A stretch of 64,000 bases of DNA from Alphaproteobacteria bacterium (GCA_021774695.1 JAJFIU010000136.1:1-64000); one strand, 5' to 3'. Shown: positions 54,234 through 62,351, counted from the first letter of the stretch. The notes: generated from the sequence alone by a model not told the origin. Numbers and translations: made by a program.

Positions 54234-54926
54234 TCATCCCAAATGGGTCATGTCGGCGGGCCGTTCGCCTTGGGTGATGATTGCGGTTTCCTTCATGCCT
54301 TCTTTGGTCCATTCGGCCATCAAGGGCTGCGCAAGCACGGCGTCCATATAGGCACGGGCGGTTGGGTTCATTTCAATGCTGTATGTTTCAAACCGGTGGA
54401 CAACCGGCGCGAACATCATGTCGGCTGCCGAGAATTCGCCGAACAGAAAATTACCGCCATTTTTATTGGCATTTTTGCCAAAACGCTCGCGGGCCTCAAC
54501 CCACAAGGCGTCGGCGCGGGCGACATCTGCGGCGACACTGTCGCCGAGCGTTAGGCCGGACCATTTGCCCCTGATGTTCATTGGGGCATGGGTGCGCAGG
54601 CCCATGAAGCCACTGTGCATTTCAGCGGATATGCTGCGGGCAAAAGCATAGGCGGCATCGCCGTCTGGCCACCAGAATTTGTCGGGTGCAAGGCGGGCGC
54701 AGTAATCGATGATTGCGAGGCTGTCCCAGACAACAATGTCGCCGTGCACTAGCGCGGGCACCATGCCCGAAGGCGAATGCTTCAGCAGTTCCGCCTTGGA
54801 GCCGGGAGTGTAAAGGTCAAACTTAACCTCCTCGACGGGCAAACCCATATGCATGGCGGCAAGCCAACCGCGCAGGGACCATGTAGAATAATTCTTGTTA
54901 CCGATAATGATTTTTAAAGCAGCCAA
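54234..54926 (-). CDS. glutathione S-transferase family protein
   Basis: A 230-residue GST. The N-terminal thioredoxin-like domain (about 1-80) carries KNYSTWSLRGWLAAMHMGLP with the Ser position typical of this class, and the PSGMVPALVHGD-DSLAIIDYC glutathione site. The C-terminal helical domain follows. Start TTG at 54926 with GGGAGGG 6 bp upstream. The upstream 62 bp (54942-55003) recur at 56641 and contain an operator-like dyad, so the mercury cassette may have been inserted beside its promoter. The physiological substrate is unknown. Confidence 0.92.
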   Translation of the reverse strand: MAALKIIIGNKNYSTWSLRGWLAAMHMGLPVEEVKFDLYTPGSKAELLKHSPSGMVPALVHGDIVVWDSLAIIDYCARLAPDKFWWPDGDAAYAFARSISAEMHSGFMGLRTHAPMNIRGKWSGLTLGDSVAADVARADALWVEARERFGKNANKNGGNFLFGEFSAADMMFAPVVHRFETYSIEMNPTARAYMDAVLAQPLMAEWTKEGMKETAIITQGERPADMTHLG

Positions 54927-54941
54927 GGTCAGCCCTCCCGG

Positions 54942-55004
54942 TTAATGTGTGAGAGCATTATTTATCATTCCGGCGGTTCGCGGACAAACCAGATTAGCTT
55001 GGTG
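54942..55004. repeat. left copy of about 62-bp imperfect direct repeat with inner dyad
   Basis: This stretch aligns without gaps to 56641-56702, roughly four bases in five being identical, and both hold the dyad TAATG(T/C)GTGAG(A/T)GCATTA. The left copy lies directly upstream of the GST start codon, so it probably contains the GST promoter or operator. The two copies enclose the mercury cassette (55016-56616). Confidence 0.75.
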
Positions 55005-55015
55005 GATTGAATGGT

Positions 55016-55558
55016 TTATCTATCCAGACGGGCTTCCCAGCGATCGATCGGGGCGAGCGGACCTACGGGGCATTGGTGTTCTTTTGTAGGCTTGCCCGTT
55101 ATCACGGTATAAACATGGTGAAAGGCACGCATCTCACACCCCGGTGTCGCTATAAGAGAAGCCAGCACAAACGCAAAGCCAAGATGCAAAGACAGATAAA
55201 GCTCCCACCAGAAAAGGGTGTTTGCCAGCAATGGGGTTTCGGGAGACCCGGTTGTCAGATATCCGAACGCCGCGATGCTGCCCAGTAGAAGCGCGCTGGC
55301 AATCGCGGGCCATTTTTTCCAGGCGCGAGAAAAACCAATGTTAATAATATAGCTGACAAGAAATAAACCGGGGACCAAACCATTCCATATCAGCGGTTTG
55401 ATTGATCCAGTGTCGGTGAACAAGTCAGCGCGGAAGGTCCATATACCTGATACATAGTAAAGGCAGGCGGCCCCTAGCGCCAGTCGCGCAAGCCGACCAA
55501 TCGGCCCCGGCTTCGGGATACTTCCTTCGTCTTCAAGCTTCAGATCAGTTATTGCCAT
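55016..55558 (-). CDS. membrane protein of a mercury-type cassette, unknown
   Basis: A 180-residue protein with about four or five hydrophobic segments, beginning at about residue 25 (LARLALGAACLYYVSGIW). The C-terminus is Cys/His-rich: ATPGCEMRAFHHVYTVI and KEHQCPVGPLAPIDRW, suitable for metal or thiolate chemistry. The start is the ATG at 55558, one base after the GDCCVxC gene's stop; a longer frame would overlap that gene. It is the third gene under the MerR-type promoter. No named family is recognised, and its role in metal handling is inferred from context. Confidence 0.75.
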   Translation of the reverse strand: MAITDLKLEDEGSIPKPGPIGRLARLALGAACLYYVSGIWTFRADLFTDTGSIKPLIWNGLVPGLFLVSYIINIGFSRAWKKWPAIASALLLGSIAAFGYLTTGSPETPLLANTLFWWELYLSLHLGFAFVLASLIATPGCEMRAFHHVYTVITGKPTKEHQCPVGPLAPIDRWEARLDR

Positions 55559-55559
55559 G

Positions 55560-55775
55560 TCAAACAGCCGCTTCGGGTGTGCAGCAATCGCCTTGTTGGA
55601 TTGGCGGACAAGGGACCGTGCCGTAGGAGCAATAAACACAACAATCGCCGTGGTGGGGTTTGAGGACGGCGGCGCAGCCCTTGCAATCATAAAAATACTG
55701 ACATGCGTCAGTCGGCATGGTTTCGGTTTCCCGGTGGCCGCACTTGGGGCAAGTTAATGTGGAATGCAGGTTCAT
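55560..55775 (-). CDS. GDCCVxC domain-containing protein
   Basis: A 71-residue Cys-rich protein. An N-terminal CPKCGHRE zinc ribbon, a DACQYFYDCKGC region and the eponymous GDCCVYCSYGTVPCPP are all present. Some family members use selenocysteine at one Cys, but here all codons are ordinary. Such genes commonly lie in mercury operons. The ATG overlaps the MerT-like stop by 4 bp, so it is coupled. The function is unknown; metal binding is likely. Confidence 0.9.
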   Translation of the reverse strand: MNLHSTLTCPKCGHRETETMPTDACQYFYDCKGCAAVLKPHHGDCCVYCSYGTVPCPPIQQGDCCTPEAAV

Positions 55776-56161
55776 GGTGAATTCCTTGCCGCCCGGATCA
55801 TGCCCAGCAGCTCCCGCTCAAAAGAGGGCAGCGCGTATGCAATCCCAATAAACAGAAGACCAACAGCAAATAGAAGCAGCACGCGCCGCGTTGGCCGCCC
55901 GCCGCCCGCAAAGGTGACAATCATCCCGATAATGATAAGCGCGAGCGAGCCATAGAGGAATTCATCCCGGTAGCGGGCGAAAAAGCCGAGTTGGGCGATG
56001 AAGGCACTGCCGACGCCCATATTAAATAAGAGTATCGGCAAAACACAGCAAGACGCGCCGATAAAAGCACCAACGCTGCCCAGCATGCCGCCGCCCAGTA
56101 TACCACCACCTGTGACCCATGCGGCCCAGCGTGATTCTGTATGTTTGGTTCCGTTAGTCAT
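55772..56161 (-). CDS. MerT-like mercuric ion transport protein
   Basis: A 129-residue membrane protein with three or four helices. A vicinal Cys pair in GASCCVLPILLFNMGVGSAF within the first helical region resembles the CC motif of MerT, which passes Hg(II) across the inner membrane. A possible second pair is absent, so it could be one of the variant MerT/MerF-like proteins. It is the first gene behind the MerR-type promoter at 56168 and begins 7 bp from it. No merA is found. Confidence 0.75.
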   Translation of the reverse strand: MTNGTKHTESRWAAWVTGGGILGGGMLGSVGAFIGASCCVLPILLFNMGVGSAFIAQLGFFARYRDEFLYGSLALIIIGMIVTFAGGGRPTRRVLLLFAVGLLFIGIAYALPSFERELLGMIRAARNSP

Positions 56162-56167
56162 GGAAGC

Positions 56168-56198
56168 ATGATAAAGCCTGTAGTTAATACAGGCTCAA
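56168..56198 (-). promoter_or_regulatory. MerR-type promoter with 19-bp spacer and operator dyad
   Basis: On the minus strand: -35 TTGAGC (56193-56198), -10 TATCAT (56168-56173), 19-bp spacer. The spacer holds the dyad AGCCTGTA-GTTAA-TACAGGCT (56175-56195). An overlong spacer with a centred palindrome is the hallmark of MerR-activated promoters. It points at the MerT-like gene; merR is divergent and probably autoregulated from the same region. Confidence 0.8.
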
Positions 56199-56208
56199 GG
56201 AAAAAAAT

Positions 56209-56616
56209 ATGACATCGCAAAAACGTGATTATAGCAGGGGCAGTCTTGCGGCTGCCGCCGGGGTTAATCTGGAAACTATCCGGTTTTACGAAAAAATTGG
56301 CCTGATGCCGGACCCGCCGCGCGCGCCGAACGGCTACCGCACCTACGGGCACGAGCATTTGAAACGGTTGGTTTTTATCAGGCGCGGGCGCGAACTTGGC
56401 TTCACCAACGCTGAAATTGGAAACTTGTTGGAGATGGTTGACGGTGTTTACGCCTGCGACGACGTAAAGCGTCTTGCGCTCGCCAATGCGGGCGTTATTG
56501 CCGAAAAGATAGAAGATCTAGCGAAAATGAAATCAGCGCTTGATGCAATAGCGGCGCAGTGCAGCGGCGGCGAAACGCCTGAATGTGCCATCATCGACAG
56601 GTTGCTGGAGGAATAG
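56209..56616 (+). CDS. merR: MerR family regulator, mercury-responsive type
   Basis: A 135-residue regulator. The N-terminal winged helix is DYSRGSLAAAAGVNLETIRF, YEKIGLMPDPPRAPNGYRTY. Three cysteines match the Hg(II) site of MerR: one in GVYACDD, one 35 residues later in AAQCSGG and one 8 residues further (PEC); the classic spacing is 35 and 9. The intervening dimer helix (IAEKIEDLAKMKSALDAIAA) is conserved. It is divergent from the MerT-like gene and lies 48 bp from it. Mercury specificity is inferred from Cys spacing. Confidence 0.9.
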   Translation: MTSQKRDYSRGSLAAAAGVNLETIRFYEKIGLMPDPPRAPNGYRTYGHEHLKRLVFIRRGRELGFTNAEIGNLLEMVDGVYACDDVKRLALANAGVIAEKIEDLAKMKSALDAIAAQCSGGETPECAIIDRLLEE

Positions 56617-56640
56617 GCGCTCCCTGTAAGGCGTTCTCTA

Positions 56641-56703
56641 TTAATGCGTGAGTGCATTATCTATCATTTCGGCTGTTTGCCGACAAATCAGATTACCTTG
56701 GCG
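56641..56703. repeat. right copy of about 62-bp imperfect direct repeat with inner dyad
   Basis: Matches the left copy at 54942. The dyad here is perfect: TAATGC-GTGAGT-GCATTA (56642-56659). It follows the merR stop by 24 bp, so the mercury cassette is exactly enclosed. No integrase is present in between. Confidence 0.75.
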
Positions 56704-56732
56704 GGCATAAGGTACGTAATATCTCAGTATAT

Positions 56733-56748
56733 ACGTACAATTGTACGT
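56733..56748. promoter_or_regulatory. 16-bp perfect palindrome, putative operator of the RHH-YfbU gene
   Basis: ACGTACAATTGTACGT reads the same on both strands. A TTGACA box starts at its last base (56748). The site lies 58 bp upstream of the ribbon-helix-helix/YfbU start. RHH proteins usually bind such palindromes near their own promoters, so autoregulation is inferred. A second GTACGT lies at 56712. A good -10 at standard spacing was not found. Confidence 0.6.
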
Positions 56749-56806
56749 TGACATTTTGAAAATCGTATAGTACCGCTGAACTAGTCCAATACAGAGGAGC
56801 GGGAAT

Positions 56807-57493
56807 ATGAAATCAGAACGGTTTGAGATGCGTCTAGATACAGGGACTGCAAATCGAGTAGATATATGGCGTGACAAGCAACCTGACGGACCGTCTCGCG
56901 CGGAGGCATTTAGGAGATTGGTGGACGTTGGGTTGGCGGTAGTTAACCCGGACGAAATCTATCCAACAAGCTCCGAAAAGCTCATGTTGAGTATGTTATG
57001 CGAAGTTTTGAAGCAGCAAAAAAAGCGTACGGAAATTGATCCTGACTTTGTACAGGCCGTAATTTCAGGAGGACACTACTGGGCGCTGGGCTGGCAGTAC
57101 GGTGGGCTGTTTCACAATCACGTGGATACTCCTGCCAATGTAAGACTCGTTGCGGACATACTTACAATGTGGAGCGATATTGAATTCGCTATTGAGTACT
57201 TAACGGAGGAGGAACAAGCTGAACTAAAATCCTGCGATAAAATTTTCAGTACCCAATTTATGGGTTTTGATGGCAACGAGGAGACAGACTACTTCTGCAT
57301 TGCACAGCTTATGACAAATGAAATGGGTAGGTTTCAAAGCCTAAAAGACGATAAACGTGACTTCAATTCGCATTGGCCAACATTGGACACCCATACGGCA
57401 TTGCTGAGAAAATATACGTTTGCAAAACCTAAACTCACAGGCAGAAGACTGACTCTAGAAGAGTTGCAAACTATTCTCTCAACAGATGGCTAA
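56807..57493 (+). CDS. ribbon-helix-helix plus YfbU-domain protein
   Basis: A 228-residue protein. The N-terminus (about 1-45) looks like a ribbon-helix-helix DNA-binding module (KSERFEMRLDTGTANRVDIW, then RAEAFRRLVDVGLAV). The C-terminal two thirds match YfbU: SEKLMLSMLCEVLK at the start, then FMGFDGNEETDYFCIAQLM, ETNEMGRFQ-type residues and HWPTLDTHTALLRKY. YfbU has been linked to cell death in E. coli, but its activity is unknown. GAGGAGCGGGAAT precedes the ATG. The gene is AT-rich compared with core genes, suggesting acquisition. Confidence 0.8.
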   Translation: MKSERFEMRLDTGTANRVDIWRDKQPDGPSRAEAFRRLVDVGLAVVNPDEIYPTSSEKLMLSMLCEVLKQQKKRTEIDPDFVQAVISGGHYWALGWQYGGLFHNHVDTPANVRLVADILTMWSDIEFAIEYLTEEEQAELKSCDKIFSTQFMGFDGNEETDYFCIAQLMTNEMGRFQSLKDDKRDFNSHWPTLDTHTALLRKYTFAKPKLTGRRLTLEELQTILSTDG

Positions 57494-57553
57494 TCATTGA
57501 AAGCTCAATCCTGTTTTCCCTATCGGCCTATTTGAACTGGCAAAACTAAATTC

Positions 57554-58426
57554 CTACCGGGTCGGCACCGGCAAATCGCCGTGATAATCATAGAAACCGC
57601 GGCCGGTTTTGCGGCCGAGCCATCCGGCCTCCACATATTTCACCAAGAGCGGGCACGGGCGGTATTTGCTGTCGGCAAGGCCGTCATACAGCACCTGCAT
57701 GATCGACAGGCACGTATCCAGACCAATGAAATCAGCCAGGGTTAGCGGCCCCATGGGGTGGTTGGCGCCCAGCATCATGGCGTTATCAATGGCCTCAACG
57801 CTGCCGACCCCTTCATAGAGCGTATAGATGCCTTCGTTGATCATTGGCATCAGGATGCGGTTGACGATAAAGGCAGGGAAATCTTCGGAAACCGCGGTGG
57901 TTTTGCCTAGTTTTTCGGTGAAGGCCGCAAAACGCTCAAAGGTTTCGTCCGAGGTGGCGATGCCGGGGATCAGCTCAACCAGTTTCATCACCGGCACCGG
58001 GTTCATGAAATGAACGCCCATGAATTTGTCGGCGCGGTCGGTGCTGGCGGCCAGCCGGGTGATCGAGATGGACGATGTGTTGGAAGCAACCAGTGCAGTG
58101 GCCTTCAAGTGCGGGCACAGGTCTTTGAAGATGGCTTTTTTGATCTCTTCATCTTCAACTGCAGCTTCGATGACCAGATCACAGTCGCCGTGGGCGGCAT
58201 TGCTGTCTCCCAGCGTAATGCGCTTGAGGGCTGCTTTCATGTCAGCCTCAGCTATTTTGCCCTTGCTGAACTGGCGTTCCATATTGCCGTTGATCACCGA
58301 CAGGCCTTTCTCTGCCTGATCCATGGTCATGTCGGTCAAGACAACCTGCATTCCAGCAAGTGCACTGATGTGGGCGATGCCGTTGCCCATTTGCCCGGCG
58401 CCAATAATTCCTACGGTATCAACCAT
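57554..58426 (-). CDS. 3-hydroxybutyryl-CoA dehydrogenase
   Basis: A 290-residue NAD-dependent dehydrogenase of butyrate/fatty-acid metabolism. The Rossmann motif is VGIIGAGQMGNGIAHI; others are LVASNTSSISITRLA, FMGVHFMNPVPVMKLVELIPG (catalytic His) and a C-terminal ANHPMGPLTLADFIGLDTCL. It is downstream of etfA, separated by 115 bp that contain a terminator-like hairpin, so it may have its own promoter. The genes together feed acyl-CoA electrons to ETF. Confidence 0.95.
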   Translation of the reverse strand: MVDTVGIIGAGQMGNGIAHISALAGMQVVLTDMTMDQAEKGLSVINGNMERQFSKGKIAEADMKAALKRITLGDSNAAHGDCDLVIEAAVEDEEIKKAIFKDLCPHLKATALVASNTSSISITRLAASTDRADKFMGVHFMNPVPVMKLVELIPGIATSDETFERFAAFTEKLGKTTAVSEDFPAFIVNRILMPMINEGIYTLYEGVGSVEAIDNAMMLGANHPMGPLTLADFIGLDTCLSIMQVLYDGLADSKYRPCPLLVKYVEAGWLGRKTGRGFYDYHGDLPVPTR

Positions 58427-58488
58427 CTTTTGTCTCTCAGTCTTGTATTAACGTGTGTGTCAATTATGGGGTCAGTATATACAGAAAA

Positions 58489-58507
58489 GGCGCCGAATGA
58501 AGGCGCC
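58489..58507 (-). terminator. Rho-independent-like terminator after etfA
   Basis: GGCGCC-TTCATTC-GGCGCC on the minus strand, followed by TTTTC. It lies 35-53 bp after the etfA stop and before the dehydrogenase start, on the strand of both. The stem is only six pairs, so termination may be partial. Confidence 0.6.
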
Positions 58508-58541
58508 GTTTCACTTTTTTTGTGGGCTGGTGCCGTCCAAT

Positions 58542-59468
58542 CTATAAAGCGGCTTCCAGCGCGGGCACAGCTTCAAACAGGTCAGCAACAAGGCCGTAGT
58601 CCGCTACCTGGAAAATAGGGGCTTCTTCGTCTTTGTTGATGGCGACGATGATTTTGCTGTCTTTCATGCCCGCCAGATGCTGGATCGCGCCGGAAATACC
58701 GACCGCGATATATAACTCGGGTGCTACGATCTTGCCGGTTTGGCCAACCTGATAATCGTTAGGCACAAAGCCCGCATCAACCGCTGCGCGTGAGGCACCA
58801 ACGGCGGCACCCAGCTTGTCTGCAACGCGCTCGATAATGGCGAAGTTTTCGCCCGAGCCCATGCCGCGACCACCAGAAATGATGATTTTAGCGCTGGTAA
58901 GTTCAGGCCGGTCAGACTTGGACAGTTCCGAGCCGACAAATGATGATACGCCAGCAGACGCCGTGGCGCCGATGGCCTCAACTACGCCTGCGCCGCCTTC
59001 AGCTGCCGCTTTTTCAAAAGCAGTTGCGCGCACAGTGATAACCTTTACGGCGTCGCTGGATTGCACGGTGGCGATAGCGTTGCCTGCATATATTGGGCGC
59101 TTGAACGTGTCTGGGCTGACAACCTCGATAATTTCAGAAATTTGAGCCACATCCAAGGCTGCTGCAACGCGGGGCAAGAAGTTTTTACCGGTGGTTGTGG
59201 CGGGTGCCAGGATAGCATCATAGTCGCCAGCAATACTAAGCACCACAGCGGCCAGTTCTTCGGCTAGGGGGTGAGCGTATACGCCGTCGTCTGCCACCAA
59301 CACTTTGGTAACACCGTCGATGTTTGCGGCAGCAGCAGCGGCGTCACCGCAGCCAGAGCCCGCGACCAGCGCGTGCACGTCGCCGAAGGCTTTCGCCGCC
59401 GTTACTGTTGCAAGTGTTGCGTCTTTAACAGACGCATTATCATGTTCTACAATTACAAGAGCAGTCAT
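58542..59468 (-). CDS. etfA: electron transfer flavoprotein subunit alpha
   Basis: A 308-residue FAD-binding subunit that passes electrons from acyl-CoA dehydrogenases to ETF-quinone oxidoreductase. C-terminal FAD motifs are [60 protein letters not shown] (split across this region) and [20 protein letters not shown]. The start is one base from the etfB stop, so the two are coupled. Length is normal. Confidence 0.97.
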   Translation of the reverse strand: MTALVIVEHDNASVKDATLATVTAAKAFGDVHALVAGSGCGDAAAAAANIDGVTKVLVADDGVYAHPLAEELAAVVLSIAGDYDAILAPATTTGKNFLPRVAAALDVAQISEIIEVVSPDTFKRPIYAGNAIATVQSSDAVKVITVRATAFEKAAAEGGAGVVEAIGATASAGVSSFVGSELSKSDRPELTSAKIIISGGRGMGSGENFAIIERVADKLGAAVGASRAAVDAGFVPNDYQVGQTGKIVAPELYIAVGISGAIQHLAGMKDSKIIVAINKDEEAPIFQVADYGLVADLFEAVPALEAAL

Positions 59469-60214
59469 CAGATAACTCCCTTTTCTTTAAGGTTGGCTAC
59501 CAGTTCTTCAACGCTCTCGACAATAATGCCTGCTTTGCGTTTGGGCGGCTCTTCCACTTTCAGCATGGTTAGGCGAGGGGCCATATCAACGCCGTAATCT
59601 CCGGGGGTTTTCTCGTCTATTGGCTTGCGCTTTGCCTTCATGATGTTGGGCAGGCTCGCATAGCGAGGCTCATTCAAGCGAAGGTCGGTGGTGATGATGG
59701 CGGGCAAGGTGAGCTTAACGGTCTCAAGGCCGCCGTCCACTTCGCGGGTAACGTTCACGCCGCCGTCGGCCAGCAATACTTCAGATGCGAAGGTGCCTTG
59801 CGGCCAACCCATCAGCTGAGCCAGCATCTGACCGGTTTGGCTGTTATCACCGTCGATGGCCTGCTTGCCGAGAAGCACCATGTCAGGGTTTTCATCAGCG
59901 ATAATTGCCTGAAGAATTTTTGCGACAGCCAGCGGTTCTGCGTCGCCGTCATGTTCTACCAAAATGCCGCGGTCCGCGCCCATTGCAAGGCCTGTGCGGA
60001 TAGTTTCCTGCGCGGCTTTGGGGCCGATGGAGACAACGATGATTTCTTCGGCATTGCCAGCTTCTTTGAGGCGGAGCGCTTCTTCAACTGCAATTTCGTC
60101 GAAAGGGTTCATTGACATTTTGACATTGGCAAGCTCAACGCCGGTATTGTCAGATTTTACGCGAACTTTCACGTTGTAATCTACGACCCGTTTTACAGGC
60201 ACCATGATTTTCAT
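59468..60214 (-). CDS. etfB: electron transfer flavoprotein subunit beta
   Basis: A 248-residue AMP-binding subunit of ETF. Markers are [74 protein letters not shown] and the C-terminal [14 protein letters not shown]. Start at ATG 60214, 9 bp after GGGAGA; the TTG at 60223 abuts that site. A promoter-like TTGACA...TATCGC is 105-133 bp upstream. It begins the etfB-etfA operon. Confidence 0.97.
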   Translation of the reverse strand: MKIMVPVKRVVDYNVKVRVKSDNTGVELANVKMSMNPFDEIAVEEALRLKEAGNAEEIIVVSIGPKAAQETIRTGLAMGADRGILVEHDGDAEPLAVAKILQAIIADENPDMVLLGKQAIDGDNSQTGQMLAQLMGWPQGTFASEVLLADGGVNVTREVDGGLETVKLTLPAIITTDLRLNEPRYASLPNIMKAKRKPIDEKTPGDYGVDMAPRLTMLKVEEPPKRKAGIIVESVEELVANLKEKGVI

Positions 60215-60318
60215 GGGTTTCAATCTCCCGAGTTACTGTTGAAGCAAATGGCTTCAAAAACCTGGCATTTTGGACCCTCGCAAAAGCACGTGAGTCCTTG
60301 AAATTAGTAGGGTAGAAA

Positions 60319-60347
60319 GCGATATCTTATCAATATGTACCTGTCAA
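60319..60347 (-). promoter_or_regulatory. putative promoter of etfBA
   Basis: Minus strand -35 TTGACA (60342-60347) and -10 TATCGC (60319-60324) with 17-bp spacer. A hairpin TTGAAGC-AAATG-GCTTCAA (60239-60255) lies further down in the leader. The -10 box is weak, so this is tentative. Confidence 0.4.
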
Positions 60348-60424
60348 TCCAGACCATTGAATTATCATCGTTTGTACGATTTTTTGCGAACAAACCAGCC
60401 AAAATAGATATTCAATGGGCCAGC

Positions 60425-60991
60425 TTAACGCGTTGCTCCCGGAACCCATAACACATCATCAGCACCATCATTATTCAGGTGCCTCGCTAGAACAAATAGG
60501 TGATCCGACAGCCGGTTCAAATATTTTATTGCAATTGGGTTGATCGGCTCGCTCTGGGACGCGGTTATTGCGTCGCGTTCGGCGCGCCGAACGACGGTTC
60601 TTGCCAAATGCAAATAGGCGCTAGCCGCCGACCCGCCGGGAAGGATGAAACTGGTCAGGTCGGCAAGCGACGCATTGATGGTATCAATTTCCTGCTCCAA
60701 CCGCGTGACTTGACTGTCGGTGGTTCTAAGCACCATTTGGCTGGGGGTAAAATCATCACCGGGTGTGGCAAGGTCAGCACCCACATCGAACATATCGTTC
60801 TGGATGCGGCTTAACATGGCGTCGGCGTCGGCGTTGGTTGAAAGGCGGGCAATGCCGATCACAGAGTTTGCCTCGTCAACGGTGCCGTACGCAGCCACGC
60901 GGGCGTTGTCTTTATAGAGGCGTGTGCCATCCGACAGGGAGGTTTCACCGCCGTCGCCGCCGCGCGTGTATATTTTGGTTAATTTAACCAT
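60425..60991 (-). CDS. cob(I)yrinic acid a,c-diamide adenosyltransferase, PduO type
   Basis: A 188-residue ATP:cob(I)alamin adenosyltransferase. PduO-type motifs are IYTRGGDGGETSLSDGTRL, YGTVDEANSVIGIARL, FILPGGSAASAYLHLARTVVRRAER and YLNRLSDHLFVLARHLN. It supplies adenosylcobalamin. In many alphaproteobacteria it precedes etfB as here. A 62-residue membrane protein gene lies 11 bp upstream on the same strand. Confidence 0.95.
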   Translation of the reverse strand: MVKLTKIYTRGGDGGETSLSDGTRLYKDNARVAAYGTVDEANSVIGIARLSTNADADAMLSRIQNDMFDVGADLATPGDDFTPSQMVLRTTDSQVTRLEQEIDTINASLADLTSFILPGGSAASAYLHLARTVVRRAERDAITASQSEPINPIAIKYLNRLSDHLFVLARHLNNDGADDVLWVPGATR

Positions 60992-61002
60992 AGACGCGGC
61001 CC

Positions 61003-61191
61003 TTAAGCCGTTGCAGCAGCGAGCACGAGCAACAGCAAAGTAATCGCCTGCAGGGCAACCCGCGCCTGCATTAGCTTGTTGCCGTATTTGCGGTTAAACT
61101 CGCCGCCCTTGGCCATGGTGATGGCGCCGGTGAACATCACACCGAGGGTGGCAAGAGCAAAGAGTAGCGCTAGGATGAACAAAGCTTTCAT
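61003..61191 (-). CDS. twin transmembrane helix small protein (HIG1-like)
   Basis: A 62-residue protein with two hydrophobic helices: LFILALLFALATLGVMFTGA and VALQAITLLLLVLAAATA, separated by a basic loop KGGEFNRKYGNKLMQAR. This is the layout of the alphaproteobacterial twin transmembrane helix small protein, related to HIG1 proteins that associate with respiratory complexes. The ATG at 61191 is preferred over a longer frame. It is cotranscribed with the adenosyltransferase. Confidence 0.87.
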   Translation of the reverse strand: MKALFILALLFALATLGVMFTGAITMAKGGEFNRKYGNKLMQARVALQAITLLLLVLAAATA

Positions 61192-61361
61192 TTTTGACTC
61201 ACTTGAAACATGATAAGGCCCTAGTATACTGCCACAGTGAGCATGGGCAATGCTAAAGCTGCTTTGGTTTCGCCGCCGCGACACCGTGTCTCACAATATA
61301 TGATACGGCGCTGCGCTGCGGTCGAGAAGCCAGTTGATATTATTTACCCGGGTTTGGAGAT

Positions 61362-62345
61362 ATGATGCGTTTCTTATTTACCCTTTTTGTTCTTTCCTTG
61401 TATGCGGCCCCCGCGGCGGCGCAGAGCGGGGCCATTTATGCTGACGGCAATCTTATGCCATCGCTTCAGAAAGCCTTTGATGCGGTTCTGCCGGGCGGTA
61501 TTATTCGGATTGAGCCTGGCATATACAAGGAAGGCGGCGTTCTTAGGAAAGGCCATGACGGCGTGTTGATTAGTGGCAGTCCCGGTACGGTGTTCGACGG
61601 TGTCGCCGTTCGCGGTAAAGCAGCTTTTGTTATTCAGTCTGATGATATTACTATCGAGGGCTTAGAGTGCATAAACATGAAAGTGGGTAGCGGCAACGGC
61701 GCATGTGTGCGCCATGAAAGCGGTAATTTAACCCTCCGAAATGTCAATTTTTCCCACAATGAAAACGGTATTTTGACTTGGGATAAATCAGTTAAAATTT
61801 TGATTGAAGACAGCATTTTTGAAGGAAACGGTAGAGCAGGCAAAGCGCACGGAATGTATATTGGCGACGCCAAGCAACTGATTGTCCGCCGCACTCGTGT
61901 TCTAAATTCAAAGGATCAGGGACACGGTATCAAATCCAGAAGCGAGCACACTTTGATAGAAGATAGCGTTATCGCGTCGCTGGAGGGGGATGACAGTTAT
62001 CTGATTGATCTGCCCAATGGAGGCAATGCGGTTATTCGTAATAATCTGTTGGTTGAAGGTGCCAACACCGCCAACTGGTTTATATTGGCATATGGCATGG
62101 AAAAGCAGCCCTATAAACGTAATGCAATACGGCTGGAAAAGAATGTAATTATCACTGACCGTGAAGGTGGTTCAAAATTTATCAATATACATGCGTCGAT
62201 GCCTGCGCCGGTTTTGCGCGGCAATGTTATAGTTGGGTCCATCGATTATGAGTGGACCGGCAACAACTTTTTCTTCGATGATCGCAGTGACCTGAATTGG
62301 CCAGATGCCCCCGCGTTGCCGGAGATAGATTTAACCGGAAAATAG
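61362..62345 (+). CDS. exported right-handed parallel beta-helix protein
   Basis: A 327-residue secreted protein. A signal peptide (FLFTLFVLSLYAAPAAAQS) is followed by repeating beta-helix strands: GGIIRIEPGIYKEGGVL, ITIEGLECINMK, GNLTLRNVNFSHNENGIL, ILIEDSIFEGNGRAGKAHG, TRVLNSKDQGHGIKSRSEH. This is a pectate-lyase-like fold with no clear catalytic residues, so polysaccharide binding or cleavage is open. It is divergent from the small membrane protein gene (170 bp gap). ATG at 61362 or 61365. Confidence 0.87.
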   Translation: MMRFLFTLFVLSLYAAPAAAQSGAIYADGNLMPSLQKAFDAVLPGGIIRIEPGIYKEGGVLRKGHDGVLISGSPGTVFDGVAVRGKAAFVIQSDDITIEGLECINMKVGSGNGACVRHESGNLTLRNVNFSHNENGILTWDKSVKILIEDSIFEGNGRAGKAHGMYIGDAKQLIVRRTRVLNSKDQGHGIKSRSEHTLIEDSVIASLEGDDSYLIDLPNGGNAVIRNNLLVEGANTANWFILAYGMEKQPYKRNAIRLEKNVIITDREGGSKFINIHASMPAPVLRGNVIVGSIDYEWTGNNFFFDDRSDLNWPDAPALPEIDLTGK

Positions 62346-62351
62346 CTGCAA

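Noticed and set aside
55560-55775. Selenoprotein version of the GDCCVxC gene
   Set aside because: Some family members use UGA, but this frame has ordinary Cys codons throughout and no in-frame UGA.
42489-57553. Integrated phage or transposon as the carrier of the accessory region
   Set aside because: No integrase, transposase, terminal inverted repeats or tRNA attachment site were found; only the direct repeats listed above support mobility.
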